DNA of 64,000 nucleotides from Aquatica leii (GCA_035610365.1 CM069436.1:4020937-4084936), one strand, 5' to 3'; positions 47,525 through 59,394 are shown, numbered from the stretch's first letter. Notes: generated by a model not told the origin, from the letters alone. Program-made: numbers and translations.

Positions 47525-47680
47525 CGCTGCCAAGTTGATAACCTAACTTTTGAGAAGGTCTTAGTTAGATTTCGGTTGCTTGTATGAGTTTTGCAATTTA
47601 TCTCACGCCCTGATGAAGCCCCTTAGAAAGTGGGCGAAACGTTGACAACTTCGGTTACAACAACAATGAAGCGGTATTTA
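47525..47680 (+). mobile_element. Penelope terminal fragment with hammerhead-like motif inside tandem array
   Basis: Matches 5215-5340. The hammerhead-like core is better preserved than at 5289: CTGATGA (47610-47616), GCCC (47618-47621), GGGC (47632-47635) and GAAAC (47636-47640). Stem III (GUU/AAC) and stem I are weak, so activity is doubtful. It is followed by AAGCGGTATTTAAAGTTATT of the next array unit. Confidence 0.75.
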
Positions 47681-49365
47681 AAGTTATTAAACAAATTAAT
47701 TCCAGTGCAATCAGAGTTGAGTTAATGACCACGTTCGAAAGGAAAACTTTAGGCTTCGGTCAGCTGTCGATAACCAGTATAGTATCTTATGCTGTTCACT
47801 TATCTTACGCTTTAAGCATTGTTAATTGTGCATGTCACAATAATTTTAACTAAATTGCTTTGTCCATAAAATTATTTGCAACGTTTTGACCATTTTCGGC
47901 ATTTTTTCACAATTTTTTGCGGCGATTGCTATAAACGCTCTCGCAGATATGGAGGTCACCGCCATCGATCTGTCTTGCTAATTTCAAGTAATTTCATCAA
48001 ATTAGTGTACGTTCGAAGCCTTCCTTTCATCCTTATCTTTATGGGAATTTAAATGATTCTACCATTAAAGTGGTGTTTAAAGTTATTGGACAAATTAATT
48101 CCAGTGCAATCAGAGTTAAGTTAATGACCACGTTCGAAAGGAAAACTTTGGGCTTCGATCAGCTGTCGATAACCTGTATAGTCTCTCAAGCTATTTACTT
48201 ATTTTACGCCTTCAGCGTTGTTAATTGTGCATGTCAAAATAATCTTATCTACATTGCTATGACCATAAAATTATTTTCAACGTTTTGACCATTTCCGACA
48301 TTTTACCACGATTTCTTTTTGGGGGATTGCTACAAACCTTCTCTCAGGTATGGCGATCGCCGCCATTGATCTATCTTGCTAACTTCAAGTAATTTCATCA
48401 AATTGGTGTACGTTTGAAGCCTTCCTTTCATTCTCATATTTACAGGAATTTAAATAATTCTACCATTAAATTGGTATTTAAAGCTATTGGACAAATTAAT
48501 TCCAGTGCAATCAGAGTTAAGTTAATGACCACGTTCGAAAGAAAAACTTTAGGCTTCGATCAGCTGAAGATAACCTATATAGTCTCTTATGCTATTTACT
48601 TATTTCACGTCTTCAGCGTTGTTAATTGTGCATGTCATAATAATTTTATCTACATTGCTTTGCCCATAAAATTATTTTCAACGTTTTGACAATTTTCGGC
48701 ATTTTTCCACGATTTCTTTTTCGGCGATTGCTACAAACGCTCTCGCAGGTATGGAGATCTATCTTGCTAATTTCAAGTAATTTCATCAAATTGGTGTACG
48801 TTCGAAACCTTCCTTTCATTCTCATTTTTACGGAAATTTAAATCATTCTACCATTAAAGCGTTATTTAAAGTTATTGGACAAATTAATTCCAGTGCAATC
48901 AGAGTTAAGTTAATGACCACGTTCGAAAGGAAAACTTTAGGCTTCAATCAGCTGTCGATAACCAGTATAGTCTCTTATGCTATTTACTTATCTTACGCCT
49001 TCAGCGTTGTTAATTGTGCATGTCAAAATAATCTTATCTACATTGCTTTGCCCATAAAATTATTTTCAACGTTTTGGCCATTTTCGGCATTTTTTCACGA
49101 TTTCTTTTTCGGCGATTGCTACAAACGCTCTTGCACGTATGGCGATCGCCGCCATGGATCAATCTTGCGAATTTAAAGTAATTTCATCAAATTGGCGTAC
49201 GTTCGAAGCCTTCCTTTCATCCTCATATTCAGAGTTAAGATAATGACCACGTTCGAAAGGAAAACTTTTGATAAGCTGTATAGTTTCTTATGCTATTTAC
49301 TTATTTTTCGCCTTCAGCATTGTTAATTGTGCATGTCACAATTACCTTATCTACATTTCTTTATA

Positions 49366-49780
49366 TTAGGCCTTCAGATAATTTTATTGTGTTTAAGAGC
49401 GTTTATTAATATTTCACTTTTAGTCGAGTATAATTATCTAGCCTTCAGCTTATGTCGTAATTGAATATATTCTATTTACGTTCATGACTTGAACCGAACC
49501 GAGTATCTTTAGTAGTCCGAAAATTTTATGCATGTTGCTTGTGTGTGTTTGTTAATTCTCTGATCGACTTTGCCTTACTAAAAGTTTTGTCTATGCAAAG
49601 AATATGTAACCATTTTGATACGTTTTCTCGTTAACAAGTTGTTTGTTTATCTGCTCTACGTAATGTATTCTACAACGAGTTCATATGTACCCTTGGTACT
49701 CAGTTAGTTATAGTTGTTACTAGCAAAACCCGCTGAAAGAAACGTTGGTAACACTGCCCATTCGGCGACCTCTGAATATA
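49366..49780. other. No gene seen
   Basis: AT-rich sequence after the tandem array with no recognised element. Confidence 0.35.
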
Positions 49781-49784
49781 CCGC

Positions 49785-49863
49785 GGGCTAAAACCATAAC
49801 GCATAAACATTGTAAGATAAACAATGTCATTGCATTACACTATGAGATGGCTCTGCCATCATG
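49785..49863. repeat. Hammerhead-repeat family, short rearranged copy
   Basis: GGGCTAAAACCATAACGC and ACATTGTAAGATAA resemble the minus strand of 33150-33185; directly after, CACTATGAGATGGCTCTGCC matches the unit end on the plus strand. Two unit pieces in opposite orientation are thus joined. Confidence 0.55.
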
Positions 49864-49869
49864 TTTCGA

Positions 49870-52000
49870 ATAAAAATTATACATCCAATTTCATCATATT
49901 TTTCCCAACAAAAATATATGTTAAAATAAATCTACTAGCGTTTGTAACGCCTAAAAAAAGTTCAATTTCATAAACTAATATATTTATACGCAATTTTCGT
50001 TCGCTGGTTTTACCATTAATTACAGAAAATTACAAAATCTAAAACATCATGTTAACGCGAATTTGCGATTTAAAACAAATTAATGCAAAATTTTACCTTT
50101 GAATAGATTAAGACGACGTTTATTCCTTTACCGTAAATCAACTGCCTTTTGCAATTGATCTCCAAGAAAATTTAGGTTTATGAATAAAAAATGAGTGATT
50201 TATTACGTTTAGAATATTTATACCTTTGGATTAAGTTCATATTATTTGAGAAACGAGGTACCCATTTTATAAATCTTTTTAGAAAGAAACTTTATAAAAC
50301 GTTTTTGTTGCAGTAAAATTTTACGAAACGAATAAGAGGATTGAAATAACATAAACACATAAAAAGAAAATAAATCCTACTTCATTATAAGAAGATACGG
50401 ACGGTTTTAAAATCTTCTATTTAATTTATCTGAAAAGTATACTGCGGTACCTGGATTTAAGCCAAAAAGTATTAAACGCGATTGTAACCCATTTTACAAA
50501 AGTTTTCACTGTATTACTGACGCAAAAGTTCCTAATTGTGGTACAGCTTAGTTAGCAACACAAGTGTTCTAAATCAAGTTCTTATGTTGCAAAATTAAAT
50601 TTTACCTTAACTTTACTTCATCTTAAAAAAGTTTTTCTTGCAGGCTTTCTAAGTAATTCATTAAAAAGACATTACAGGTTGCCTTTTTTTAACGTAATTT
50701 AGTACGATACCAATAACATTGGCGTCTTTGCACTTTAAAACGTTTTCGATTTATCTTAATATTACTTTTCAAATTGATAACGTTATAAAATTGCAGTTTG
50801 AGCTTATGACGGAAAGAAAATTGAAAATCTAATTTTAGAATTTCTTCATTAATTTTCTTTATGATAAGATGGGGAGGATGTTTTGTAATTATAGATAAAT
50901 TCAATTTCCCTTAAATAAAACGTAATTTTTTTATTACATAATTTCTTCGCGAAAACGGGAAGAAAATTAGGTATTTTATTTTTCGTAAGAATTTTAAGTG
51001 GAGTTTTTACTAAACGTAATGATTTAAATTGTGTTCATTAGTTTTTTTTAAAAGAACTATAAATTCATAATCACATTTTTCAAGAGAAAATAGACTTGGA
51101 GCAATTTTTCCTGTTATCAATAATCAAAACTGTGTCTTAGTATAATTTTGTTTGTACTCACAGTTAAAAATGTTTCAAAAGAATTAATCTTGATTTATGT
51201 ATAAATACTGTAGTATTTCTTTAAATGCCCCCTGGATCGCTTTCCCTAAATCTAAATTTTATATATTAAATTACCTTGGCTGACTTTCATTTGTAAAATA
51301 CCACAACCAAAAACGATTAACGTAATGACAAGAATATCTTGACGCTTATCAACTTCTCGTACACAATGTAATTTTCACGCTTATCATGTTGACGCTAACC
51401 ATACTGTAACTAAGCGCAAAAACATCATGAAAAAAGCAATATAATATAAAATACAGCAGTCTTTCAGCACTTTTGTTGAAAACCAATGTACTTTGACGAC
51501 GCAACTAAACAACCAAAATTATTTATATAATTGTATTACTCTATTCTCATTTCAACAAAAGTATAGTTCAATAAACATATGTTGATTTTTATTTGGAAAT
51601 ATTGATTTTTCAATCAACAAAATGAAGCAATAGTTATGAACATAATTATAAATACCTAAACGCAACAAAAAGTAATAAGTAAGATAAAAAAATAAGTTTT
51701 AATATAATCGTATACAAGAAAGATGCCTATAATTATTTCCAAAAAGGTCTGATGAAAAACAAAATAATTTTGGGTGAGTCCGTAACGAACATTCAGTACA
51801 AAAACTAGAACTAATAGTCCGCAACGAAATCGCGTTAAAACTAGAATTAAAATTTCATATTGTATATAAGAAAAGTAATAGAATTTATGAAGAAAACAAG
51901 AAGTTAGTGTTGTGTATGGAGACACCAGATAGAATAAGATGTCTTGTCATTGCATGATTAGAAATAAATAGTTACCACGTATATATCTCGTTATTTTGTG
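49870..52000. other. AT-rich DNA, possible 5' LTR of gypsy element at the end
   Basis: No gene is recognised to about 51600. The last ~400 bp precede the gypsy gag and probably include its decayed 5' LTR, but I could not match it to a 3' partner. Confidence 0.35.
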
Positions 52001-52024
52001 CCATCGCGGTAATAAATGTATCAT

Positions 52025-52505
52025 TGGCGACGAGGATGGGATGCATTAATCGCGTCGATTGAATATTTTGACCCCAAAACTCACAGTTTTGGAAGTTATG
52101 TTAAGAGGTTAGAACACATGTTTGTATGTAATGAAGTCCCCGATAATCGCAAGTTAAGTTATTGTATTACGTTGATTGGTCCTGTGGCGTATCAGACACT
52201 GGAGGATCTGGTGTCTCCAAAAGAGCCGAATGATTTTACGTACGAACAAGTTATAGAGAACCTGCAGAGTCATTATGCACCGGTGACCTTAGTGATAGCT
52301 GAGAGGTTCAAGTTTAATAATCTACGACAGGCAGAGGATGCATTAGTTGCTGATTTTGTAAGTGCTGCAAGAAATTGTAAATTTGATAAGTTTCTGGATG
52401 ATGCCTTGTGAGACAGGTTAATTAGCAAAACAAGAACACCAGAAGAAATAATTAGCCAAAGGAGACAGCCTGACATTTGAGAATGCATGCAAAGACATTC
52501 TAGCT
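52025..52505 (+). pseudogene. Gypsy Gag (capsid region), stop and frameshift
   Basis: A frame open to 52411 encodes SIEYFDPKTHSFGSYVKRLE, ENLQSHYAPVTLVIAERFKF, then RQAEDALVADFVSAARNCKF, characteristic of gypsy Gag in the retrotrans_gag region (usual form Q..E.V..F...L). An in-frame stop at 52409 is followed by readable RLISKTRTPEEIISQ and then a frameshift leading into the next frame, where LTFENACKDILAMESIDKE continues. The Gag start codon is unclear; the first ATG at 52016 lies in the leader. Confidence 0.75.
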
Positions 52506-53405
52506 ATGGAATCAATTGACAAGGAGATAAAGAAGTTGCAACTGACGAGCAGCGGAGGCACAGTGGAAGTAAATAAGGTTACAAAAGTGAGGAAGTCGTG
52601 CTTCAGGTGTGGGCGCTGGCAGCATCTGGCTACATGTCCAGTAACGAAGTGGACGTGCAGATCCTGTGGAGATATAGGACACATACAGAAGAGATGTCCA
52701 AAATCTCGGGAAGTTAAACTGGTAGAAGAAGGCGAGGTAGTGGCAAATTTAGTATACAACGAGGTAAGAAATAACTCTCTTACTAAAACGATAGTGGTCA
52801 ATGATAAGTGTGTTGACATGGAAATTGATACTGGAGCTAGTGTGTCAATAAAATCAGATGTGGACTTTAAACTAAAATTTCCAAAGGTTCCCTTAAGTAT
52901 TTGTACAACGAAAATTAAATTTGTTTGTGGGCAGTTTCTGTCTGTAGCTTGCAAAGCAACTGTGGTAGTTAAACATAATGATGAATTGTTTGATGTAGAA
53001 ATAGTTGTAATTCGGTCTGGGAAAAATTTTAAGGCACTCATGGGTATAAGTTGGCTAGATAAAATGTTCCCCAGTTGGAAGCAAACCATTTTAATAGATT
53101 CTGCCACATGTAACGTGGTGACGTTTGATAATAACACTGATGCTTTTGTTTGCAGATTGCGTAAGCTATACCCAAATGTGTTTAATGAGGAGGATGGTGT
53201 CGTCTGGGATATTCAGGCAACTTTGGTGTTGAATCATAATGCTACTCCTGTATTTCATAAAGCCTATTCAGTGGCGTATGCAATTAAACCTGCAGTGGAG
53301 GAGGAACTGGATCAAATGGTAGCTAAAGGGGTATTGCAAGTCATAAAGTATTCGAAATGGGCAAGCCCAATTGTAGTTGTCTCTAGAAAGGATCCCAAAA
53401 AAATC
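52506..53405 (+). CDS. Gypsy nucleocapsid, protease and RT start
   Basis: A long open frame of 303 codons, with the ATG as the first convenient start rather than a demonstrated one. Two zinc knuckles are visible: CFRCGRWQHLATC (residues about 33-45) and CRSCGDIGHIQKRC (about 52-65), the latter with perfect CCHC spacing. The protease active site is MEIDTGASVSI, followed by the distal GISWLDKMFP region. The RT N-terminus follows with GVLQVIKYSKWASPIVVVSRK. The frame ends just after an A7 run at about 53396-53402, and RT continues in another frame from there. Functionally Gag-Pol would process itself and bind RNA, but this copy cannot make the full protein. Confidence 0.85.
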
Positions 53406-53407
53406 GT

Positions 53408-54573
53408 TTGTGTGTGAATTTTAAGGTAACACTGAATCGTTATTTGAAAATGGATCACGATCCATTGCCTTTGATTCAAGATGTTATAAATACTGTGCCT
53501 GGGAGTAATTTTTTCTGTGTCATTGACCTTAAAGATGCTTATTTACAACTTTCTGTAGAGAAAAAGTCCAGGAATTTATTGGTTATTAATACCCATAAAG
53601 GTTTGTATAAGTTTAATAGGTTACCGTTTGGTGTCAAATGTGCACCTGCTCAATTTCAAGCTGCTATGAATACTATTCTACTAAACCTTCCTAAAACAGC
53701 ATGTTATTTAGATGACGTTATTGTGAACGGCAGTACCTTGGTAGAGTGTCAGGGTAATGTAGAGAGAGTTTCTGAAAGGTTAAATTATTTCAATGTCAAA
53801 GTCAATATAGATAAATGTAAGTTTTTTTGTGAAGAGGTAAATTTTCTTGGATTTTCCTTGAATGGTAGTGGTGTTCGTCCGTTAGCAAGTAAGGTAGAGG
53901 CTATAATGGGAGCACCTGTACCAGGGGACCTAACACAACTTAGATCATATTTGGGGTTGTTAAATTATTACAGGAAATTTCTCTCTATAATATCTTCTAC
54001 ATTGCAACCCTTGTATGACTTGGGAAATAAGAGGGCTTTGTTTGAGTGGAGTACAGAGTGCCAACAGTCTTTCGAGGAAAGTAAACACTTGTTGGCTAAT
54101 AGTGAAGTTCTCGTGCATTATAATCCTACACTGCCATTGGTGGTCACTACTGATGCATCACCCTATGGGATTGGGGGCGTGTTAAGTCATACTATTGATG
54201 GGGTTGAAAGACCTATTCAGTTTGTATCATCTACATTATCTAGTGCTAAAAAGAAGTATAGTCAGTTGGATAAAGAGGCACTAGCTATAATTTTCAGCGT
54301 AAAAAAATTTCATAAATATATATTCGGTCGCAAATTCACTCCTCACACAGATCACCAACCTTTGAAAAGCATTTTCGGTTCAATGACGGGAGTTCCAACC
54401 TTGGCAGCTTCGCGTTTACAACGCTGTGCGTTGATTCTCGCTTCGTATGATTATGACACCATGTACAAGAAACCGTCTGAAGTGGCTGTCGCCGACGCAT
54501 TACCTCGTTTACTGCTAGACGTTCCTGTAGCGGAGGTAGTTTTCGCACTTACTGAGTTCAATCAGTTGCCATT
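53408..54573 (+). CDS. Gypsy reverse transcriptase and RNase H, catalytic box intact
   Basis: The best-preserved coding piece in the window. It contains VIDLKDAYLQL (first catalytic Asp), FNRLPFGVKCAPAQFQ, CYLDDVIVNGS (YLDD box intact), FLGFSLNGSGVRPL, LRSYLGLLNYYRKF and the RNase H part TTDASPYGIGGVLSH, then SQLDKEALAIIF and HTDHQPLKSIFG. The order is standard for Ty3/gypsy. The sequence then reads into the inter-domain VVFALTEFNQLP before being cut at 54573 by the solo LTR; downstream codons to 54667 belong to the LTR. The upstream join is a frameshift at the A7 run. It lacks a stop or frameshift within, so it is relatively young. Confidence 0.9.
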
Positions 54574-55894
54574 TGTTACGGTCGAAATTTTCAGTATGCA
54601 CGCCTATGTGTTTCGACGAAAAATTAGTTTACGGTTTGAACGCCCCCTAACGATCTTTTACGCGTGACTGTCATTTACGACGAGTTCTTCAATTCGAAAA
54701 CTACTTAAGATGGCCGGCGAATTGACGAGTGAACATTTTCTAAACTTATCCACCGTCATGGGGACCAATCTATAAGTGTATAACACTTATAATTCGTTTG
54801 CGTCGTCACCGGGTAAGATTATAACTCTCATTTATTAAAACTCTGTTGTAATTTCTCGTAATTTGATAACCGTCCCGCCACGTGCGAGTACTTCGTTCAT
54901 AATTGCTAATTGTTAATGAGGAATCCATTTCGAATAACCATCTCGTCAAACAAATATTCTCTGAGGCATACGACATATGGCAAAAACTGAATGTACCGAA
55001 GTTAACTAAGAACTGTCGAGATTCTACTCAGGCGGCAGATACCTGCATAAATCACAGAAAAGGGGTATAACAGCATCCGATTGTCGGGTTGTGTTATGTG
55101 TATACTTTAAAATCTAAGTAATGATTTTGTAGATTTGGATTTCGTGAGATATTAGGTTGACACGATTTGCGATTCAAATTATTTACAGGGTACGTGTCGA
55201 GGAAAGTACTTTCGTCGCACATTGGGAATTCCTGTATTTGTGGTAAGTGTTTTTATATCTTTTCTTTCGTCGTCAACGAGGTTACTCACGAAACTTTCGC
55301 TAATAATAATTTCGTACTGATTACCGTAATTGTAGAACTATATAGTTAGTAAATTTGCTTATACGACGTATGCTGTGTCCTACCCTTAATTATGGTGATA
55401 ATTTAATGTTAATGCCATACTTATTATCATTGTTTTATTGTCAGTAATGCCTTATTACTAATTATGTAAACGATATTTACTACAAACTATTCTTCGCTAT
55501 ATAATTTTTACTGTAGTCTACTTATGTACGGTGTGTTGCCTATACTACTGGCATTTCTGTAACGAGAAGTCTTATAGTCTGTGATAATCCTCAGCGATGC
55601 TACATTAAAGTTGTTATTGTGGTTAGTTATTCTTTTATTACAACATACCTGTCTCCTGTGACTATCGTTACCAACTAATTACTTTTAACTACTCGAACAA
55701 CTGAGTAGAGGAATTACGAACCTAACATAGTGTTACAAGTTTATACCGTTCTGTCCTGAGCAAGATAGAGAATCACTTTGGGATAAGCTCTGGCGCCCTG
55801 GAACACCTTTTATATACTTTTTTGTGAACCTACCCTCTCACCGACTATTGTGAGTTGGCCGTGCAGGTTCGTAAAACCATAAAAGCTTGTAACA
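54574..55894 (-). mobile_element. Solo LTR, family 1, copy C (1,321 bp), inside gypsy
   Basis: Read on the minus strand it begins TGTTACAAGCTTTTATGG and ends CCGTAACA, flanked by a perfect 4-bp CATT duplication (54570-54573 and 55895-55898). Removing it with one CATT restores the gypsy frame between FNQLP and LSALEV. Shared blocks with copies A and B include TGCACGGCCAACTCACA, GGGCGCCAGA, and GCAAATCGTGTCAAC. A TATATAAAAGG box on the minus strand near 55812 is the likely LTR promoter. Confidence 0.9.
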
Positions 55895-56640
55895 CATTGT
55901 CAGCTCTGGAAGTGCAACAGTGTACGAGACTAGATAAGGTGCTGAATAAGGCTATATACTTAACAAGAAATGGTTGGCCCAATTTTGTTTCTGATCCAGG
56001 GTTAAAACCCCTTTTCCAACGCAAGTGTGAGTTGTCAATTGAAAAGAACTGTCTAATGTGGGGAAATCGTTTAGTTATCATTTTTCAACTTCGACCTTCA
56101 GTTCTAGAGTTACTCCATGACCAACATGTTGGGATTGTGCGCATGAAAATGTTGACGACGACAAGTTCAGAGAGTTGATATTGATTTTTTGTTTAAAAAC
56201 GGGAAGTATCTTCTTCTAATGGTGGATAGTTATACCAAATGGCTTGATATACACATTATGCCATCTTTAAATAGCGAGACAACAACTGAGAAATTACGGT
56301 GTACGTTTGCAATATTTGGGTTTCCAGAGGAGCTGGTATCCGATAACGGTCCACCTTTTAATGGGGAGGCATATAAAGTATTCTGCTGAATAACGGCATT
56401 AAATGTACCCTGTGTCTTCCCCAAATCATCCACAATCGAATGGTTTGCAGAGAGACTAATTTCCACTAGCAAACGGTGTTTATCAAAACAGTTACTTGAT
56501 AATAAAAAAAGCAACTCTCAATCTCTTCAACGCCAAATAACGAATTTCATTTCGAAATACACCTCATTCTGTAACTGGTTTAAAACCGTCTGAACTAGCC
56601 CTAAAACAAAGTCCACGAACGAGGTTATCATTACTGAGGC
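55895..56640 (+). pseudogene. Gypsy integrase zinc and core region, frameshifted
   Basis: After the solo LTR the gypsy frame resumes with CTRLDKVLNKAIYL and NGWPNFVSDPGLKPLFQR, then VLELLHDQHVGIVRMKML, which retains an H-x-x-x-H-like half of the integrase zinc domain. The Cys half is lost in a deletion near 56165. In 56189-56389 the core reads LLMVDSYTKWLDI and LVSDNGPPFNGEAY, two of the three catalytic acids. A stop at 56387 and a frameshift beyond mean the third (the Glu of the NGLAE block) is not in frame: the block reads NGLQRD. The core is therefore broken. Confidence 0.8.
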
Positions 56641-56693
56641 CAAAATTTCTAAATGGTGAAGGGGGAAAAGAAGTAAGTTGTACTAAAATTAAA

Positions 56694-57110
56694 ATGTTTT
56701 TTAAAGGTCAAATAGTTATGGCATTAATTCAAAGTAATAATGCCCACAAATGGGTTCTAGAGAAAGTAAAAAAAGTGGTAAGTCATTCTACCTATCTAAT
56801 TGAGGTAAATAATAATATCAGGTTCATGCATTGTGACCAGTTAAAACCTTTCCTGTGTTCAAATAACGATGGGGATAGTGAAGTTCCAATTTCTGTCCCT
56901 CAGGTTACCTCAAAAATAGTAAATCTAGAAACCGTAACTCCAGCTTCGCTCGAGTTACTAAATAACGAGTCTCTGAGGAACAACTCTGCAGTTGGGCCAT
57001 ATAATGTAGACAAATTGGCTCATTCCCCTACTTCAGTAGCAAATGATACTGAACCTCGGAGAAACTACCACTTTATGTTTAAAAGAATGAACATTTTTTA
57101 CCTAAAATAA
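56694..57110 (+). CDS. Gypsy integrase C-terminal domain
   Basis: An open frame of 138 codons starts with MFFKGQIVMALIQSNNAHKW and contains WVLEKVKKVVSHSTYLIEVN and MHCDQLKPF, the C-terminal domain (GPY/F-related) of gypsy integrases. It is separated from the core by frameshifts; its ATG is internal. The stop at 57110 probably marks the end of pol. Confidence 0.75.
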   Translation: MFFKGQIVMALIQSNNAHKWVLEKVKKVVSHSTYLIEVNNNIRFMHCDQLKPFLCSNNDGDSEVPISVPQVTSKIVNLETVTPASLELLNNESLRNNSAVGPYNVDKLAHSPTSVANDTEPRRNYHFMFKRMNIFYLK

Positions 57111-57340
57111 ATCATAAATCAACATAATTACGATACGTCGTGAGAATGTTTTACAATTTAAAAAAAACACGTAGTACCACAAAAATCTAAAAGATGTATT
57201 ATGGGAATATCATGATTCAATTTTAACTTGTTAATGTAAAACGTCAGCTTTGTACCCGGCTGAAATGCAATCGGCGAGGGTGTAGTAATTAACGTCAGCA
57301 TGTCGAAGTGCCAATTATAATCCGATTAAAAAAGCGCCAA

Positions 57341-57358
57341 AACGGGAAGAAAAAAAAC
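57341..57358 (+). other. Possible polypurine tract of the gypsy element
   Basis: The run ACGGGAAGAAAAAAAAC lies about 230 bp after the pol stop and just before TTCAGGTGACC, a plausible 3' LTR start. No matching 5' LTR was found, so this is tentative. Confidence 0.35.
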
Positions 57359-57359
57359 T

Positions 57360-58899
57360 TCAGGTGACCATTTTCACCTGACAACACTTAAGGTAGACAA
57401 ATCGAATAATACTAACAATGAGTATATTTATTGCAACTCTTAAATTAGGCAACACGTAGGTAGGAATCAAAACGCACCGTTTGCGTAAATTAATCGTGCG
57501 TGTATATTTAATCATCCGTCGTCGACACCAAATTAGGTAATTAAGTATAGAAGGAAGGTTATTAGGCTGTTCCCAACAAGAGAATAGCACTAATAGCATA
57601 CCCAAGCCATTCCCCTAAAAATTCTGAAAATTAAGCTAATAAATATACAACCGTGCTACCACAAAGATGCTGCTAAAGTTTCATTTGATGAATAATACAC
57701 AAAGTGCGCTAAGTTTCCAAAAATCGTTTAATTAATATTCAACAGGTGTACCACCAATTCTTCGTGATTATTAGCCTCAGCAGAAATTATTTAAACGTTG
57801 GATTCGGTTTACCAATTAACAACTGGTAGTTGCTGACATGATTACATCTAACTAGTACGATTTAATTCCTGCATCCGTGTTGCTACGTAGAGGTAGTAAT
57901 AGGAGTATACCCCTTCGAAGTCGTAGAGTGGGGTGGGTTATCAGTAGTCGAAGTAAAATATTATTGGGCGCCTATTTACTGCTACCAGAGATGATCTGAC
58001 TTGAACTAACGGCCAGCAGCAGATACCTCTCCACGCACGGAATAAAATTGTATTCGGGATGTTTGTAACCATTCGGTCCGCCACTAAAAATTTCCTTAAT
58101 TCTCACTGGTGATAGCGTAGGCCAAGTCATCGTTACATCGAATAATAGGATAGAATACAAATTTAGTACCAAAAGTCCTTATCAGCCCAACAGAAAATTC
58201 GTGGTACAGCGCAAATACACATAAATTCTTTCGAAAGTAAATCTAAACGAACGAATTCCAATCAAACGTAGAATTTGCAGAATTATTCTCACCTAACGAC
58301 TGCCCAAACAAGCATGTGCTAATAAGTAGAAGAAGAATTTTAAGCCTATGTCGTGTTCATCAACACGCTCAGATGAAAAGAGGAAGGCAGAAACTATCCT
58401 ATTTAAGCGTAAAATCTCCCACCAACGTACGCCACTTTGGCGGTAAAATCCAGTATTGTCAATTATACAAAATCTAAGAAAATCGTAGATAAAAGAACGT
58501 TAGGTATTAGAAAACAGAATGTCAACGCTAAATTGAAAATGTAATGTAAATTGCCTATACGATAGGTTTTAGAATATAAGTAAAAATCCGAAATATTATT
58601 TTGAAATCATAATAGATGTAATGCAACATTTGCATTACCGTGTATATCTTAGTTATCGACCTAATGAATAAGTAATTAGCCAGTCGTTAAAATTTTCTGA
58701 AGTAACAAACACGCGAGGGTGACCAAACTTGCTGAATAAAAAATGAATCTCGCCGTAAAATAAAAATGTATTTTTACCCCAGCGATTCTTTAACATCAAA
58801 ATCTGAATTGATTTACACCATTAATAACGTGGATGTTCCAAGATTTTTAAACATGAATATCACTGAATATTGCGTTAGCACACGTGCTGCTTCCTTAGG
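57360..58899. other. No gene seen
   Basis: May contain a decayed 3' LTR of the gypsy element near its left end. The rest shows no motif. Minus-strand open frames at 57360-57605 and 57972-58172 are not recognised. Confidence 0.35.
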
Positions 58900-59187
58900 G
58901 TGAACAGAAACGAAAATAATATCATGAGCAAATCAAACGGGTCATGCGATTCAAGAAAAGACATGGACGTACATAAGCCAAAAATGCTTTCGGTCGAAGA
59001 TGAGAAACGACATTTGCAAATACGTAACGAGTTGCGTATCTTGAAACCAGAAAACGCGTTACCACATTTAAAAAAAAACTCCATTACAGAATTTTTTGCG
59101 CTTAGTCATACATTTGAGAGATCCAACATGAATTCTGTAGCCGACAAAAGCGTAACAGGTTATGAGACAAGAGTAATACTCAGGTAA
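58900..59187 (+). CDS. Unrecognised open frame, 95 codons
   Basis: A polar, Lys/Glu-rich frame (LSVEDEKRHLQIRNELRIL, then NSITEFFALSHTFERSN). I do not recognise a family and see no clear promoter or splice context. It is followed at 59400-59560 by weak copia-Gag-like sequence, so it may belong to an unidentified element, or be chance. Confidence 0.25.
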   Translation: MNRNENNIMSKSNGSCDSRKDMDVHKPKMLSVEDEKRHLQIRNELRILKPENALPHLKKNSITEFFALSHTFERSNMNSVADKSVTGYETRVILR

Positions 59188-59394
59188 ATAAAACTCGTTC
59201 GTTCAGTTTATCATAAATACAAGAAGGACGTGAACTATTCAAATAGTGTACCGCGTCTAAAAGGTCGTGAAAATTATTCAAACTTTTGCAGTTGAAAACG
59301 TGTTTGTACTCAAAAGCTTAACTAAATGTCTAGACGGTACGAAAACTGACAGAGTTACAAAACAAGACCAAAGCAAAGTTAATTTTAACGCTAG

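Larger units (their letters stand above)
47017..49365 (+). repeat. Tandem array, ~400-bp unit, about six imperfect copies
   Basis: The anchor AATCAGAGTTAAGTTAATGA (with variants) recurs at about 47300, 47710, 48109, 48509, 48899 and 49231, spacing 409, 399, 400, 390 and 332. Each unit contains GACCACGTTCGAAAGGAAAA, a GCCTTCAGCGTTGTTAATTG block, CATTTTCGGCATTTTTCCAC and CAAGTAATTTCATCAAATTG. The first two units contain Penelope fragments instead of part of the unit. Open frames of 72-91 codons here are the repeat translated and are not independent genes. Confidence 0.9.
52016..57110 (+). mobile_element. Ty3/gypsy retrotransposon body, interrupted by a solo LTR
   Basis: TTGGCGACGAGGATGGGATG at 52023 is the leader/primer-site-like sequence common just after gypsy 5' LTRs in insects. 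Gag, protease, RT, RNase H and integrase follow in standard order, listed separately below. The body is about 3.8 kb after removing the 1,321-bp solo LTR at 54574-55894. A purine-rich tract at 57341-57358 could be the polypurine tract before a 3' LTR. Clear LTRs were not found. Confidence 0.8.

Noticed and set aside
48070..49176. Three similar open frames of 72-91 codons (48070, 48414 and 48913) that look like a gene family
   Set aside because: They are the same ~400-bp tandem repeat unit read three times. Similarity follows from the repeat, with no sign of coding selection.
52418..53137. 239-codon minus-strand open frame
   Set aside because: It is antisense to the gypsy nucleocapsid-protease coding frame, which has zinc knuckles and the DTG motif.
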